7,067 bases of DNA from the NCBI GenBank assembly GCA_937898535.1, contig CALDKP010000020.1, positions 1 through 7,067 of the forward strand, in the 5' to 3' direction. The position numbers were made by a program, and so were the translations under genes. The stretch comes from an uncultured Sphingomonadales bacterium (lineage in GTDB: Bacteria > Pseudomonadota > Alphaproteobacteria > Sphingomonadales > Sphingomonadaceae). Shown piece by piece: positions 1 through 6,253 of the stretch. Every line of letters begins with the position of its first letter. Within the stretch, counting starts at the first letter, position 1. A model generated the notes under the pieces. That model was not told the DNA's origin. It saw only the letters and a program-made list of their open reading frames with translations, and made no database searches.

Positions 1-948
1 AAGGATGTGCGCATGGCGCATGGCGCGGCGCATGATACGGCGCAGAACATAGCCGCGACCTTCGTTTGACGGCATGACGCCATCGGCCAACAGGAAGCTG
101 GTCGAGCGCAAATGGTCGGCAATCACGCGGTGGCTGGCCATTTGGTCGCCCTGCGCCTTGGTACCGGTTAGCTCTTCCGACGCATTGATCAGCGCCTTGA
201 ACGTGTCCGTATCGTAATTGTCGTGCACGCCCTGCATGACCGCCGCGATGCGCTCAAGACCCATGCCGGTATCAATCGACGGCTTCGGCAAAGGCACATC
301 GGTGCCGTCATCCTGACGCTCGAACTGCATGAATACGAGGTTCCAGATTTCGACAAAACGGTCGCCATCTTCGTCCGGGCTTCCGGGAGGGCCACCAAAG
401 ATATGGTCGCCATGGTCATAGAAAATTTCGCTACACGGACCGCATGGCCCTGTGTCGCCCATCGACCAAAAGTTATCGTTCGTCGCAATACGGATAATGC
501 GCTCTTCAGGAAGGCCCGCAATCTTGCGCCACAGGTCGAATGCCTCATCATCGGTATGATAGACCGTTGTCGTCAGGCGCGATGGATCAAGGCCCCATTC
601 CTTGGTCAGCAATGTCCACGCATGGGTAATCGCCTGTTCTTTGAAGTAATCGCCGAAAGAGAAATTGCCGAGCATTTCAAAGAAAGTATGGTGGCGCGCC
701 GTGTATCCGACATTGTCCAGATCATTATGCTTACCGCCCGCACGCACGCATTTTTGGCTTGAAGCTGCACGCGGTGTTTCGCGGCTTTCAAGGCCCGTAA
801 ATACGTTTTTGAACGGTACCATGCCGGCATTGACGAACATCAATGTCGGGTCATTGTACGGCACGAGTGGCGCGGACGAGACTATGTCGTGCTGAGCAGC
901 ACCAAAATAATCAAGGAACCCGCGGCGAATATCATTGGTCGATGTCAT
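1..948 (-). CDS. alaS: Alanyl-tRNA synthetase, N-terminal part (cut by window edge)
   Basis: Alanine-tRNA ligase attaches alanine to tRNA-Ala in the cytoplasm using ATP. The window holds the first 316 codons, open without a stop to base 1; the full family protein is about 870-890 residues, so the editing and C-terminal domains lie outside. Visible class II aaRS signatures: the N-terminus MTSTNDIRRGFLDYF; NDPTLMFVNAGMVPFK at about 32-47; the motif 2 region HHTFFEMLGNFSFGDYFK at 86-103; the family-specific NFWSMGDTGPCGPCSEI at 159-175; WNLVFMQFER at 202-211; and motif 3 DTGMGLERI at 226-234. The start of the tRNA-recognition domain follows (ADHLRSTSFLLADG, 278-290). The ATG at 948-946 fits the usual N-terminus, but no Shine-Dalgarno precedes it. 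It lies 63 bases downstream of the GST-like gene with no terminator seen between them, so read-through from that gene is possible alongside its own promoter. Identity is very secure. Confidence 0.97.
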   Translation of the reverse strand, partial: MTSTNDIRRGFLDYFGAAQHDIVSSAPLVPYNDPTLMFVNAGMVPFKNVFTGLESRETPRAASSQKCVRAGGKHNDLDNVGYTARHHTFFEMLGNFSFGDYFKEQAITHAWTLLTKEWGLDPSRLTTTVYHTDDEAFDLWRKIAGLPEERIIRIATNDNFWSMGDTGPCGPCSEIFYDHGDHIFGGPPGSPDEDGDRFVEIWNLVFMQFERQDDGTDVPLPKPSIDTGMGLERIAAVMQGVHDNYDTDTFKALINASEELTGTKAQGDQMASHRVIADHLRSTSFLLADGVMPSNEGRGYVLRRIMRRAMRHAHIL

Positions 949-957
949 AACGAAAGC

Positions 958-986
958 GACTTAGGGAACGACTCGCTGCCCTGCAA
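958..986 (-). promoter_or_regulatory. Candidate alaS promoter
   Basis: On the minus strand a TTGCAGG element (its TTGCAG part at 986-981) is followed after 14 bases by CCTAAGTC (965-958). The Caulobacter housekeeping consensus, from memory, is TTGACGS-N10-14-GCTANAWC. The -10 matches at most informative positions and the spacing fits. Transcription would begin close to the alaS ATG at 948, leaving a leader of only a few bases, which agrees with the absence of a Shine-Dalgarno. This is a motif match only. Confidence 0.3.
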
Positions 987-1011
987 GCCGGATATGCACT
1001 TTGCCCCTCCA

Positions 1012-1638
1012 TCAGGCATAAGCATAAGGTCCGCCCTTTTCGAGCGCGCGCTGAAATGCGGGCCGCGCGTGGATTGTTTCCACAAATTTGGTGAGGTTCG
1101 GGCGATTGGCGGCACGGCCTATTTTGACCGCAGCTTCGGCTGGAAAGCTCAACATGATGTCGGCACCGCTTAGCGTATCGCCCACAAACCATCCGCTGGC
1201 TTTCAAACCATCCTCCATGAACTGGAAATGGCTTTCCAATTGCTCATTAATGCGCGGGTGCAGGGGCGCTGCGGCTTCACCCAGACGGGCCGTGTACAGG
1301 TTGAGCAAAATCGGTGTCATCGCCGAACCTTCGGCAAAATGCAGCCACTCAAGGTAACGGATATGTTGGTCTGTCCCGCGTGGCGGCACCAAATGCGCCC
1401 CGTTATGACGTTCACACAGATATTCAACGATGGCCCCTGATTCAAAAACGATATTGCCGGCGTCTTCAATCATCGGTGACTTACCCAAAGGATGTATTTT
1501 CAAAAGCGCCTCGGGCGCAAGATTGGTCACAGCATCGCGTTGGTGGTGCTGAATTTCATACGGCACGTTCAATTCTTCAAGGAGCCACAAAATCCGTTGC
1601 GACCGCGAATTGTTTAAATGGTGCACTGTGATGGTCAT
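1012..1638 (-). CDS. Glutathione S-transferase-like protein
   Basis: A complete 208-residue protein with the two-domain layout of cytosolic glutathione S-transferases, which conjugate glutathione to electrophiles or act as thiol-dependent reductases or isomerases. The N-terminal thioredoxin-like domain (about 1-80) shows NNSRSQR at 9-15, where Ser11 is in the usual catalytic position. It also has HPLGKSPMIED at 49-59 with the conserved cis-proline (Pro55), and the glutathione-binding ESGAIVEYL at 66-74. The helical C-terminal domain holds the N-capping box and hydrophobic staple region (LSGADIMLSFP, 156-166). The Ser-type active site and overall pattern recall the Gtt1-like/bacterial GST groups; the substrate cannot be told. 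The start is well supported: AGGAG at 1650-1646 lies 7 bases before the ATG. That Shine-Dalgarno lies inside the last codons of the ureohydrolase gene, and the gap between the two genes is 2 bases, so they are almost certainly co-transcribed and translationally coupled. Confidence 0.9.
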   Translation of the reverse strand: MTITVHHLNNSRSQRILWLLEELNVPYEIQHHQRDAVTNLAPEALLKIHPLGKSPMIEDAGNIVFESGAIVEYLCERHNGAHLVPPRGTDQHIRYLEWLHFAEGSAMTPILLNLYTARLGEAAAPLHPRINEQLESHFQFMEDGLKASGWFVGDTLSGADIMLSFPAEAAVKIGRAANRPNLTKFVETIHARPAFQRALEKGGPYAYA

Positions 1639-1640
1639 GG

Positions 1641-2459
1641 TTATTCTCCTGAATAATTTTGATAGATACGCGCGGCGATTTCCCGAACCAGCTTTGCCCC
1701 GACGATTGCCGTAACATCGTTCACGTCGCGGTCGGGATTCAGTTCAACAACATCCGCGCCAACGATTGGCGCATTTTGTTTGGCAAGTATTGAAAGCACT
1801 TCGCGCACGGTCAGGCCACCCGGCTCCGGATGCGCCACACCCGGCGCCTCCGACGGATCGAGACCATCGAGATCAAAACTGATGTAGAGTGGCCCTTCAA
1901 GAACGGGAACATGCTCCGGCGAAAAGTTCAACATCGGGAGGATTTCAACGCCATAACGCTCCGCCTGTTCGCGGCAATGGCGGTTCAGCGTCCGGATACC
2001 AACTTGAACAATGCGCTTTGCATGGCCGGCTTCCAATATGCGGGCAAATGGCGATGCATGACTGCGCGGATTGCCTTCAAAATCGGCATAAATGTCGGGG
2101 TGCGCATCGAAATGCAGAATGTTGAGCGGCCCATGATGCGCGGCGAGAGCCGCCACCACCGGATATGTTACCGCATGATCGCCGCCCAGCAGCAGAGGAA
2201 CAGCGCCTGCGTCCATCGCGTCAACCACCGCCTTTATGATGAGCGCGTCATCAGCCGCAGTATCAACGTCCAAAAGCGGCACGTCGCCGCGATCAATCAG
2301 CGCAATGTCGGTTCCTATTTCAAGGCCGCACTCGGTCGATAGGTTGCCCCGGTCGCTAAATATCGCATTGCGAATTGCTGTCGGTGCCGCCGCTGCGCCA
2401 CGTTCGAACGAACTGTTTTGATCTGTGGGCAAGCCAATCAGGTGAATCTGCAATGTCAT
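1641..2459 (-). CDS. Ureohydrolase (arginase/agmatinase family), plant-arginase-like
   Basis: A 272-residue Mn-dependent ureohydrolase, which would release urea from a guanidino substrate such as arginine or agmatine. The metal-binding motifs are intact: GGDHAVTYP (92-100, His95), DAHPDIY (118-124, ligands Asp118, His120, Asp122) and SFDLDGLDP (194-202, ligands Asp196 and Asp198). ELNPDRD (239-245) supplies the conserved glutamate near the guanidinium site. The stretches DAHPDIY...FEGN..SHAS.FARI, LQVGIR-like VQVGIR, PGVAHPEPGGL and VGADVVE.NP.RD closely resemble plant arginases, which are themselves agmatinase-like in sequence, more than the Bacillus RocF type. Substrate therefore remains open: arginine, agmatine or another guanidino compound. 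Length is somewhat shorter than usual (about 300-340), mainly because the N-terminus is short. The ATG at 2459 has no Shine-Dalgarno but starts just before the family's first beta strand (IHLIGLP). It forms a unit with the GST-like gene 2 bases downstream and is separated from recA by a terminator. Confidence 0.9.
   Translation of the reverse strand: MTLQIHLIGLPTDQNSSFERGAAAAPTAIRNAIFSDRGNLSTECGLEIGTDIALIDRGDVPLLDVDTAADDALIIKAVVDAMDAGAVPLLLGGDHAVTYPVVAALAAHHGPLNILHFDAHPDIYADFEGNPRSHASPFARILEAGHAKRIVQVGIRTLNRHCREQAERYGVEILPMLNFSPEHVPVLEGPLYISFDLDGLDPSEAPGVAHPEPGGLTVREVLSILAKQNAPIVGADVVELNPDRDVNDVTAIVGAKLVREIAARIYQNYSGE
1646..1650 (-). promoter_or_regulatory. Shine-Dalgarno of the GST gene, inside the upstream gene
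   Basis: AGGAG on the minus strand, 7 bases before the ATG at 1638. It overlaps the Ser-Gly-Glu codons just before the ureohydrolase stop (TAA, 1643-1641). A ribosome ending the first gene is thus placed directly over the initiation site of the second, which is the usual arrangement for coupled translation. Confidence 0.8.
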
Positions 2460-2466
2460 TGGCGCA

Positions 2467-2494
2467 GTTGTGACGGAGCCACCCTGCCTGTCAA
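2467..2494 (-). promoter_or_regulatory. Candidate promoter of the ureohydrolase-GST unit
   Basis: A perfect TTGACA hexamer on the minus strand (2494-2489; TTGACAG as a heptamer) is followed after 13 bases by GTCACAAC (2474-2467). It agrees with five of the seven informative positions of the alphaproteobacterial -10 GCTANAWC. Seven bases separate the -10 from the ATG at 2459, so the predicted start of transcription is at or next to the start codon. That would give a leaderless mRNA, consistent with the missing Shine-Dalgarno. The -10 is a poor match to sigma70 TATAAT, so confidence is limited. Confidence 0.4.
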
Positions 2495-2541
2495 GAAGTC
2501 AGCGGCACGAGCGCCGAAGACTGTTCATATATCTGTGCGCG

Positions 2542-2583
2542 GCAAAACAAAGTGACCCGCCCCGGGGTGGACCAGGACGGGTC
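2542..2583 (-). terminator. Intrinsic terminator downstream of recA
   Basis: On the minus strand GACCCGTCCT (2583-2574) can pair with GGGGCGGGTC (2563-2554). This gives a 10-bp stem, including two G-U pairs, around a 10-base loop. A T-rich tail (ACTTTGTTTTG) follows down to about 2543. It sits 45 bases after the recA stop and before the ureohydrolase candidate promoter, so it should end most recA transcripts. Confidence 0.7.
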
Positions 2584-2590
2584 GAAAGCA

Positions 2591-2610
2591 GCGGCCTCAG
2601 GCAAGGCCGC
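2591..2610 (-). repeat. Perfect hairpin just after recA
   Basis: Inverted repeat GCGGCCT / AGGCCGC (7 bp, no mismatch) with a 6-base loop, 17 bases beyond the recA stop. The sequence following on the minus strand (TGCTTTCGAC) has only three Ts in a row, so alone it is a weak terminator. It may be a first element of a tandem terminator or protect the 3' end of the recA mRNA. Confidence 0.6.
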
Positions 2611-2627
2611 GCTTGTTCGCATATTTT

Positions 2628-3707
2628 TTAAACGTCGTCTTCCGCGTCAGGCCCTGTCATCAGGACTTCAGCGACTTCTTCGGTCTTGCCCCGAATGGCG
2701 GCTTCCAACCGTGCCGCGACTTCAGGATTTTCCGTCAGATAGGTTTTTGAATTCTCACGACCCTGCCCAATACGGATCGAGTCATAGCTGAACCAACTGC
2801 CGGACTTTTCGACGATTCCCGCCTTCACGCCCAGATCCAACAGTTCCCCGGTCTTGGAAATACCTTCGCCATACATGATGTCGAATTCGACCTGCTTGAA
2901 AGGCGGAGCTACCTTGTTTTTAACAACCTTCACACGGGTTGTGTTACCCACAATATCTTCACCAGACTTAATCTGACCCGTGCGGCGGATATCCAAACGG
3001 ACCGATGCATAAAATTTCAACGCATTACCGCCAGTGGTCGTTTCGGGCGAACCATACATCACACCAATTTTCATGCGAATCTGGTTGATGAAAATCACCA
3101 TGCAGTTCGACCGGCTGATCGAACCTGTAATTTTGCGAAGCGCCTGACTCATCAAACGCGCTTGCAAGCCGACATGGCTATCGCCCATTTCACCTTCGAT
3201 TTCGGCGCGCGGCACAAGTGCAGCAACCGAGTCGATAACCAAAATGTCGACTGCGTTAGACCGCACCAGCGTATCTGCAATCTCGAGCGCTTGCTCACCC
3301 GTGTCAGGCTGCGACACGATAAGGTTATCAATATCCACACCCAATTTCTTCGCATAGCCCGGATCCAGCGCATGCTCTGCATCGATAAATGCCGCCGTAC
3401 CACCTGCCTTCTGCGCCTCTGCAATTGCATGCAAGGTCAGTGTGGTCTTACCCGAGCTTTCTGGTCCATAAATTTCAATCACCCGTCCCTTGGGTAGACC
3501 GCCAATGCCGAGCGCAATATCCAAACCAAGCGAGCCTGTGGACACTGCATCAATAGCAATGGCCTCACGGCTACCCAGCTTCATCGCCGAGCCCTTACCA
3601 AAGGCACGATCAATCTGCGCAAGCGCCGCTTCTAACGCCTTTTCACGTTCCGAACTTTTCATACCGTTTGCCTGATTCCCATCGACCATTTTAAGACTTG
3701 CTGCCAT
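2628..3707 (-). CDS. recA: Recombinase A
   Basis: RecA forms ATP-dependent filaments on single-stranded DNA, drives strand exchange in homologous recombination, and triggers LexA self-cleavage in the SOS response. The 359-residue protein is full length. Key sites: Walker A GPESSGKT at 81-88; the catalytic glutamate in FIDAEHALD (Glu111); Walker B VDILVIDS at 153-160; DNA-binding loop L1 around EGEMGDSHVGLQAR (171-184); FINQIRMKIG at 206-215; and loop L2 around SPETTTGGNALKFYASV (220-236). The C-terminus is acidic (PDAEDDV), as is usual for regulatory RecA tails. A roughly 12-residue N-terminal extension precedes the EREKALEAALAQIDRAFGKGS helix. The ATG at 3707 is set by a strong AAGGAG 7 bases upstream. 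Its own promoter region carries a LexA box, and hairpins follow the stop, so it is mainly a single-gene SOS unit. No clear terminator separates it from cckA upstream, so some read-through from cckA is possible. Confidence 0.98.
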   Translation of the reverse strand: MAASLKMVDGNQANGMKSSEREKALEAALAQIDRAFGKGSAMKLGSREAIAIDAVSTGSLGLDIALGIGGLPKGRVIEIYGPESSGKTTLTLHAIAEAQKAGGTAAFIDAEHALDPGYAKKLGVDIDNLIVSQPDTGEQALEIADTLVRSNAVDILVIDSVAALVPRAEIEGEMGDSHVGLQARLMSQALRKITGSISRSNCMVIFINQIRMKIGVMYGSPETTTGGNALKFYASVRLDIRRTGQIKSGEDIVGNTTRVKVVKNKVAPPFKQVEFDIMYGEGISKTGELLDLGVKAGIVEKSGSWFSYDSIRIGQGRENSKTYLTENPEVAARLEAAIRGKTEEVAEVLMTGPDAEDDV

Positions 3708-3714
3708 TTTTCCA

Positions 3715-3720
3715 CTCCTT
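3715..3720 (-). promoter_or_regulatory. recA Shine-Dalgarno
   Basis: AAGGAG on the minus strand, 7 bases before the ATG at 3707. It is the strongest ribosome binding site in the window and decides the recA start over the later in-frame ATGs at codons 7 and 16. Confidence 0.9.
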
Positions 3721-3759
3721 TAGCGCCATGCCTGTTCCAGATTATCATCCGGAATAACC

Positions 3760-3790
3760 ATTATGTACACCTTCTGTTCCAAAAGAACAA
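3760..3790 (-). promoter_or_regulatory. Candidate recA promoter
   Basis: TTGTTC on the minus strand (3790-3785) can serve as a -35. TACATAAT (3767-3760) contains a -10-like hexamer, with a spacing of 17 (TACATA) or 19 (CATAAT) bases. The -35 overlaps the downstream half of the LexA box, the layout expected if LexA blocks RNA polymerase. The predicted 5' leader would be about 45 bases. Confidence 0.45.
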
Positions 3791-3799
3791 GAGCGGAAC
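3785..3799 (-). promoter_or_regulatory. LexA operator (SOS box), alphaproteobacterial type
   Basis: The minus strand reads GTTC-CGCTCTT-GTTC, a perfect direct-repeat LexA box of the GTTC-N7-GTTC form known from Alphaproteobacteria. It lies 78 bases upstream of the recA ATG and overlaps the likely -35. LexA binding here would repress recA until DNA damage activates RecA itself. Its position directly ahead of recA makes chance unlikely. Confidence 0.9.
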
Positions 3800-3833
3800 A
3801 AATTTATTTATATGTTTATTTTCAATACCTAAC

Positions 3834-6248
3834 CTAATCAGCCTTTGCGAGCGCGTCGTGGACGGCTTCCGCGATTTGCTGAACTGAAAATGGCTTAGCA
3901 AGGAACGACACATTGTCGAGGCTGATCGTCTCGCGCAACTGTTCCTCTGCGTAACCTGACATGAACAACAGACGGAGGTCCCCATATGTCGCACGCAAAT
4001 TGCGCGCCATTGTCGGGCCATCCATATTGGGCATGACGACGTCCGAGACGACGAGGTCATAACGCTTGCCTTCCGCAAAAAGTTCAAGCGCCTGCTCGCC
4101 ATCGCTTGCGGTTTCAACGACATATCCCTGTCGCACCAACGCGCGCTCTGCCACCGCGCGCACCATGTCTTCGTCTTCAACAATCAAAACCCGACCACTG
4201 CCCCACAAATCCTTGGGCTTGTAGAATTCCTTTTTGCCCGTCTCGACAACCGGTGCTTCACCGCGATGCACGGGCAAGAAGATGTCGAAACGCGTTCCTT
4301 TGTCGACTTTGGAATCGGCGAAGATGAACCCTCCCGATTGCTTAACAATGCCGTAGACCGTGGAGAGACCAAGCCCGGTTCCCTTCCCCAGTTCCTTGGT
4401 CGTGAAAAACGGTTCGAATATCTTGGACAGATTTTCTTTCGAAATCCCCACACCGCTGTCTTCAACGGATAATTTGACATAGTCACCGATGGGCAAAAAC
4501 TCGCTACCCATCGCAGCGACTTCCTGCTGACCCACCGCCAATGTGCTGATGTGCACCACGCCGCCCTTGGGCATCGCGTCGCGCGCATTCACGCCCAAAT
4601 TGATGATCACCTGCTCAAGCTGCCCCGGGTCAGCGCGTACCGCGCCGACGTTACGCCCGTGATGAACCTCAAGCCGGACGGTCTCGCCAAGCAATCGCTT
4701 AAGCAAGCTTGATACGTCGGCAACAACATTTGCCAGCTGCAATATCTGCGGACGCAATGTCTGCTGGCGCGAGAACGCGAGCAACTGCCGGGTCAGGCTG
4801 GCCGCGCGATTTGAGTTGTTCTTGATCTGCTGAATATCATCATAATCGCCATCGCCGGGCTGATGCCGCAGCAGCATGAGGTCGCAATATCCGATAATCG
4901 CGGTCAGGATGTTGTTGAAATCATGCGCAACGCCGCCTGCAAGCTGCCCGATCGATTCCATCTTCGTCTGCTGTGCGACCTGCCGCTTCAGGGTTATTTC
5001 TTCGCTGTTATCCTTAAGTCCAAGCAGAACCGCAGCGTCGCCCAACCCACGCACGCCAGCGATTGAGAGTGCAATGACTTCATCGGGTCGCTCTTTCAAG
5101 CGGATGGCGATGTCGCCTGACGTCATGGATCCACTGCCATAGCGGCGAATGCTATCCAAAACCGCGCCTTTGTCTTCGGCAATGACCAGATCGCCAGGAT
5201 AAGGTGGCAATTTGGTGGGTTCTACATCCAACACGCGGGCAAATGCGTCATTGGCAAACAGGAACCGGCCATCGCGATCAACAAGCGCCAGTCCCAAAGG
5301 CAGTGTGGAGAGCAATTGCTCCACATGTGCCAGCGCAAGGCCGCGGTCGACCTTTGCGCTCTCTTCGTCCACAGCGAGCAGCAGGGCGGAGCCTTCAACA
5401 TTATGTTCGTTCAACGGAACGTGCAAAAGCCGGATCGGCAAACCGCGCCGTCCTTCGCGTTCAAAAAAGACGCTGCCCTTGTCATCCATCCGCACAAAAT
5501 CTGCGAACGAACAACCAGTGAGGGGCTCTTGGTCCGTGCCCGTTGCGCGCAAGGCAAAAGCAGCGTTTGCAGCACGAACCAAGCCGTCGGGTCCAACGGC
5601 GACGGCCATAACGCCGCTGCCGGACATGGCGCGCCCGATACGTCCGGTAATCAGTTCAATCGCTCGGCTTTCAATGGCAAGCCGCTCAATAGGTGCGAGC
5701 CTCCATAATAAATATTCGTCAGAGGCGCCTGCGCGGGCCACCTTGACGCTATATGCCCGCTGGTCCTTGGTTATATTATCGATCTGAGCACTGCCGTCGC
5801 GCCATGCAGCACGACCTGCCGCGACCATCAAAGAATAGCTCGCTTCATCCACCCCCAGATCCGGCGGTGCTTTCAGTCCGGGAAACGCTTTCGTGAAATG
5901 GTCATTTGCGCACACCAGCCGGCCAGCCCGGTCACTGATCGCGATTGCAGCGTCGCTCAACTGCGTGGCAGCGTGCGTGATGGACCAGTCAGGCGGCGAA
6001 ACATCGACGACATCTTCGACCGAACCCGCGTAGCGGAAAAAGTTAATGAGCGCGCCGGCCGCAATGATGACGGCGGCGCAGGAACCGACAAGAATGATAT
6101 TGCCCGTCGAAAACCACAATATCGCCAGCGACAGCAAGGTTGCGAGAGCCAACACCGCCAGCTGACGCACATCCAGCTTGGCGGACTGGTCAATATCCCC
6201 GCCAAACATCTGGAATTGAGTCGGCGGGGATATTCTGTTCAAAACCAT
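3834..6248 (-). CDS. cckA: Cell-cycle hybrid histidine kinase CckA
   Basis: CckA is the membrane-bound hybrid kinase/phosphatase that passes phosphate through ChpT to CtrA (and CpdR), controlling the cell cycle and, in many alphaproteobacteria, motility. The 804-residue protein has two membrane helices (about 28-46 and 49-70). Next come sensory PAS-like modules, roughly 90-190, 200-295 and 305-415; the last is clearest (LALVDRDGRFLFANDAFARVL, within 320-340). HisKA follows, with QLAGGVAHDFNN at 435-446 (phosphoacceptor His442). HATPase shows the N box INLGVNARDAMPKGG (549-563), DSGVGI (597-602) and the F/G2 boxes FEPFFTTKELGKGTGLGLS (611-629). The C-terminal receiver has EDEDM (691-695, acidic Glu691/Asp692), phosphoacceptor Asp736 in VVSDVVMP, Ser764 and Lys785. 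All catalytic residues are present. It ends with TAG. The gene starts 3 bases after the M13 peptidase stop and lies 126 bases upstream of recA. The ATG at 6248 is adopted, but the Shine-Dalgarno fits a TTG at codon 3 better. Confidence 0.93.
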   Translation of the reverse strand: MVLNRISPPTQFQMFGGDIDQSAKLDVRQLAVLALATLLSLAILWFSTGNIILVGSCAAVIIAAGALINFFRYAGSVEDVVDVSPPDWSITHAATQLSDAAIAISDRAGRLVCANDHFTKAFPGLKAPPDLGVDEASYSLMVAAGRAAWRDGSAQIDNITKDQRAYSVKVARAGASDEYLLWRLAPIERLAIESRAIELITGRIGRAMSGSGVMAVAVGPDGLVRAANAAFALRATGTDQEPLTGCSFADFVRMDDKGSVFFEREGRRGLPIRLLHVPLNEHNVEGSALLLAVDEESAKVDRGLALAHVEQLLSTLPLGLALVDRDGRFLFANDAFARVLDVEPTKLPPYPGDLVIAEDKGAVLDSIRRYGSGSMTSGDIAIRLKERPDEVIALSIAGVRGLGDAAVLLGLKDNSEEITLKRQVAQQTKMESIGQLAGGVAHDFNNILTAIIGYCDLMLLRHQPGDGDYDDIQQIKNNSNRAASLTRQLLAFSRQQTLRPQILQLANVVADVSSLLKRLLGETVRLEVHHGRNVGAVRADPGQLEQVIINLGVNARDAMPKGGVVHISTLAVGQQEVAAMGSEFLPIGDYVKLSVEDSGVGISKENLSKIFEPFFTTKELGKGTGLGLSTVYGIVKQSGGFIFADSKVDKGTRFDIFLPVHRGEAPVVETGKKEFYKPKDLWGSGRVLIVEDEDMVRAVAERALVRQGYVVETASDGEQALELFAEGKRYDLVVSDVVMPNMDGPTMARNLRATYGDLRLLFMSGYAEEQLRETISLDNVSFLAKPFSVQQIAEAVHDALAKAD

Positions 6249-6253
6249 TCCTT
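6249..6253 (-). promoter_or_regulatory. Shine-Dalgarno at the peptidase/cckA junction
   Basis: The minus strand reads TAAGGA immediately followed by ATG. The AAGGA overlaps the peptidase stop codon (TAA, 6254-6252) and touches the annotated cckA ATG with no spacer, which is too close for normal initiation. A TTG at 6242-6240 (codon 3) lies 6 bases from it, a usual distance. Initiation at the TTG, or re-initiation by ribosomes finishing the peptidase, are both plausible. Confidence 0.6.

Noticed and set aside
189..551. 120-codon minus-strand open frame
   Set aside because: It is an out-of-frame shadow inside alaS on the same strand, with arginine- and serine-rich low-quality sequence.
223..762. 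179-codon plus-strand open frame
   Set aside because: It lies wholly antisense to alaS, whose frame is open and carries strong family motifs. The translation has no recognisable domain, so it is a shadow of GC-rich codon use.
955..977. Inverted repeat AGCGA/TCGCT between the GST gene and alaS
   Set aside because: It has only 5-bp arms around a 13-base loop and no T-tract; too weak to call a terminator or attenuator.
3733..3754. TTCC...GGAA symmetry in the recA leader
   Set aside because: It has 4-bp arms with a wide gap; expected by chance and lacks the LexA spacing.
3761..4183. 140-codon minus-strand frame spanning the end of cckA and the recA promoter
   Set aside because: It is out of frame with the intact CckA receiver domain and has no family resemblance. 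A cckA frameshift is excluded because the receiver is complete through Lys785.
4184..4588. 134-codon minus-strand frame within cckA
   Set aside because: It is a shadow of the HATPase-coding region; the real frame shows all ATP-binding boxes.
5212..5787. 191-codon plus-strand open frame
   Set aside because: It is antisense to the PAS region of cckA and its composition is typical of a reverse-strand shadow.
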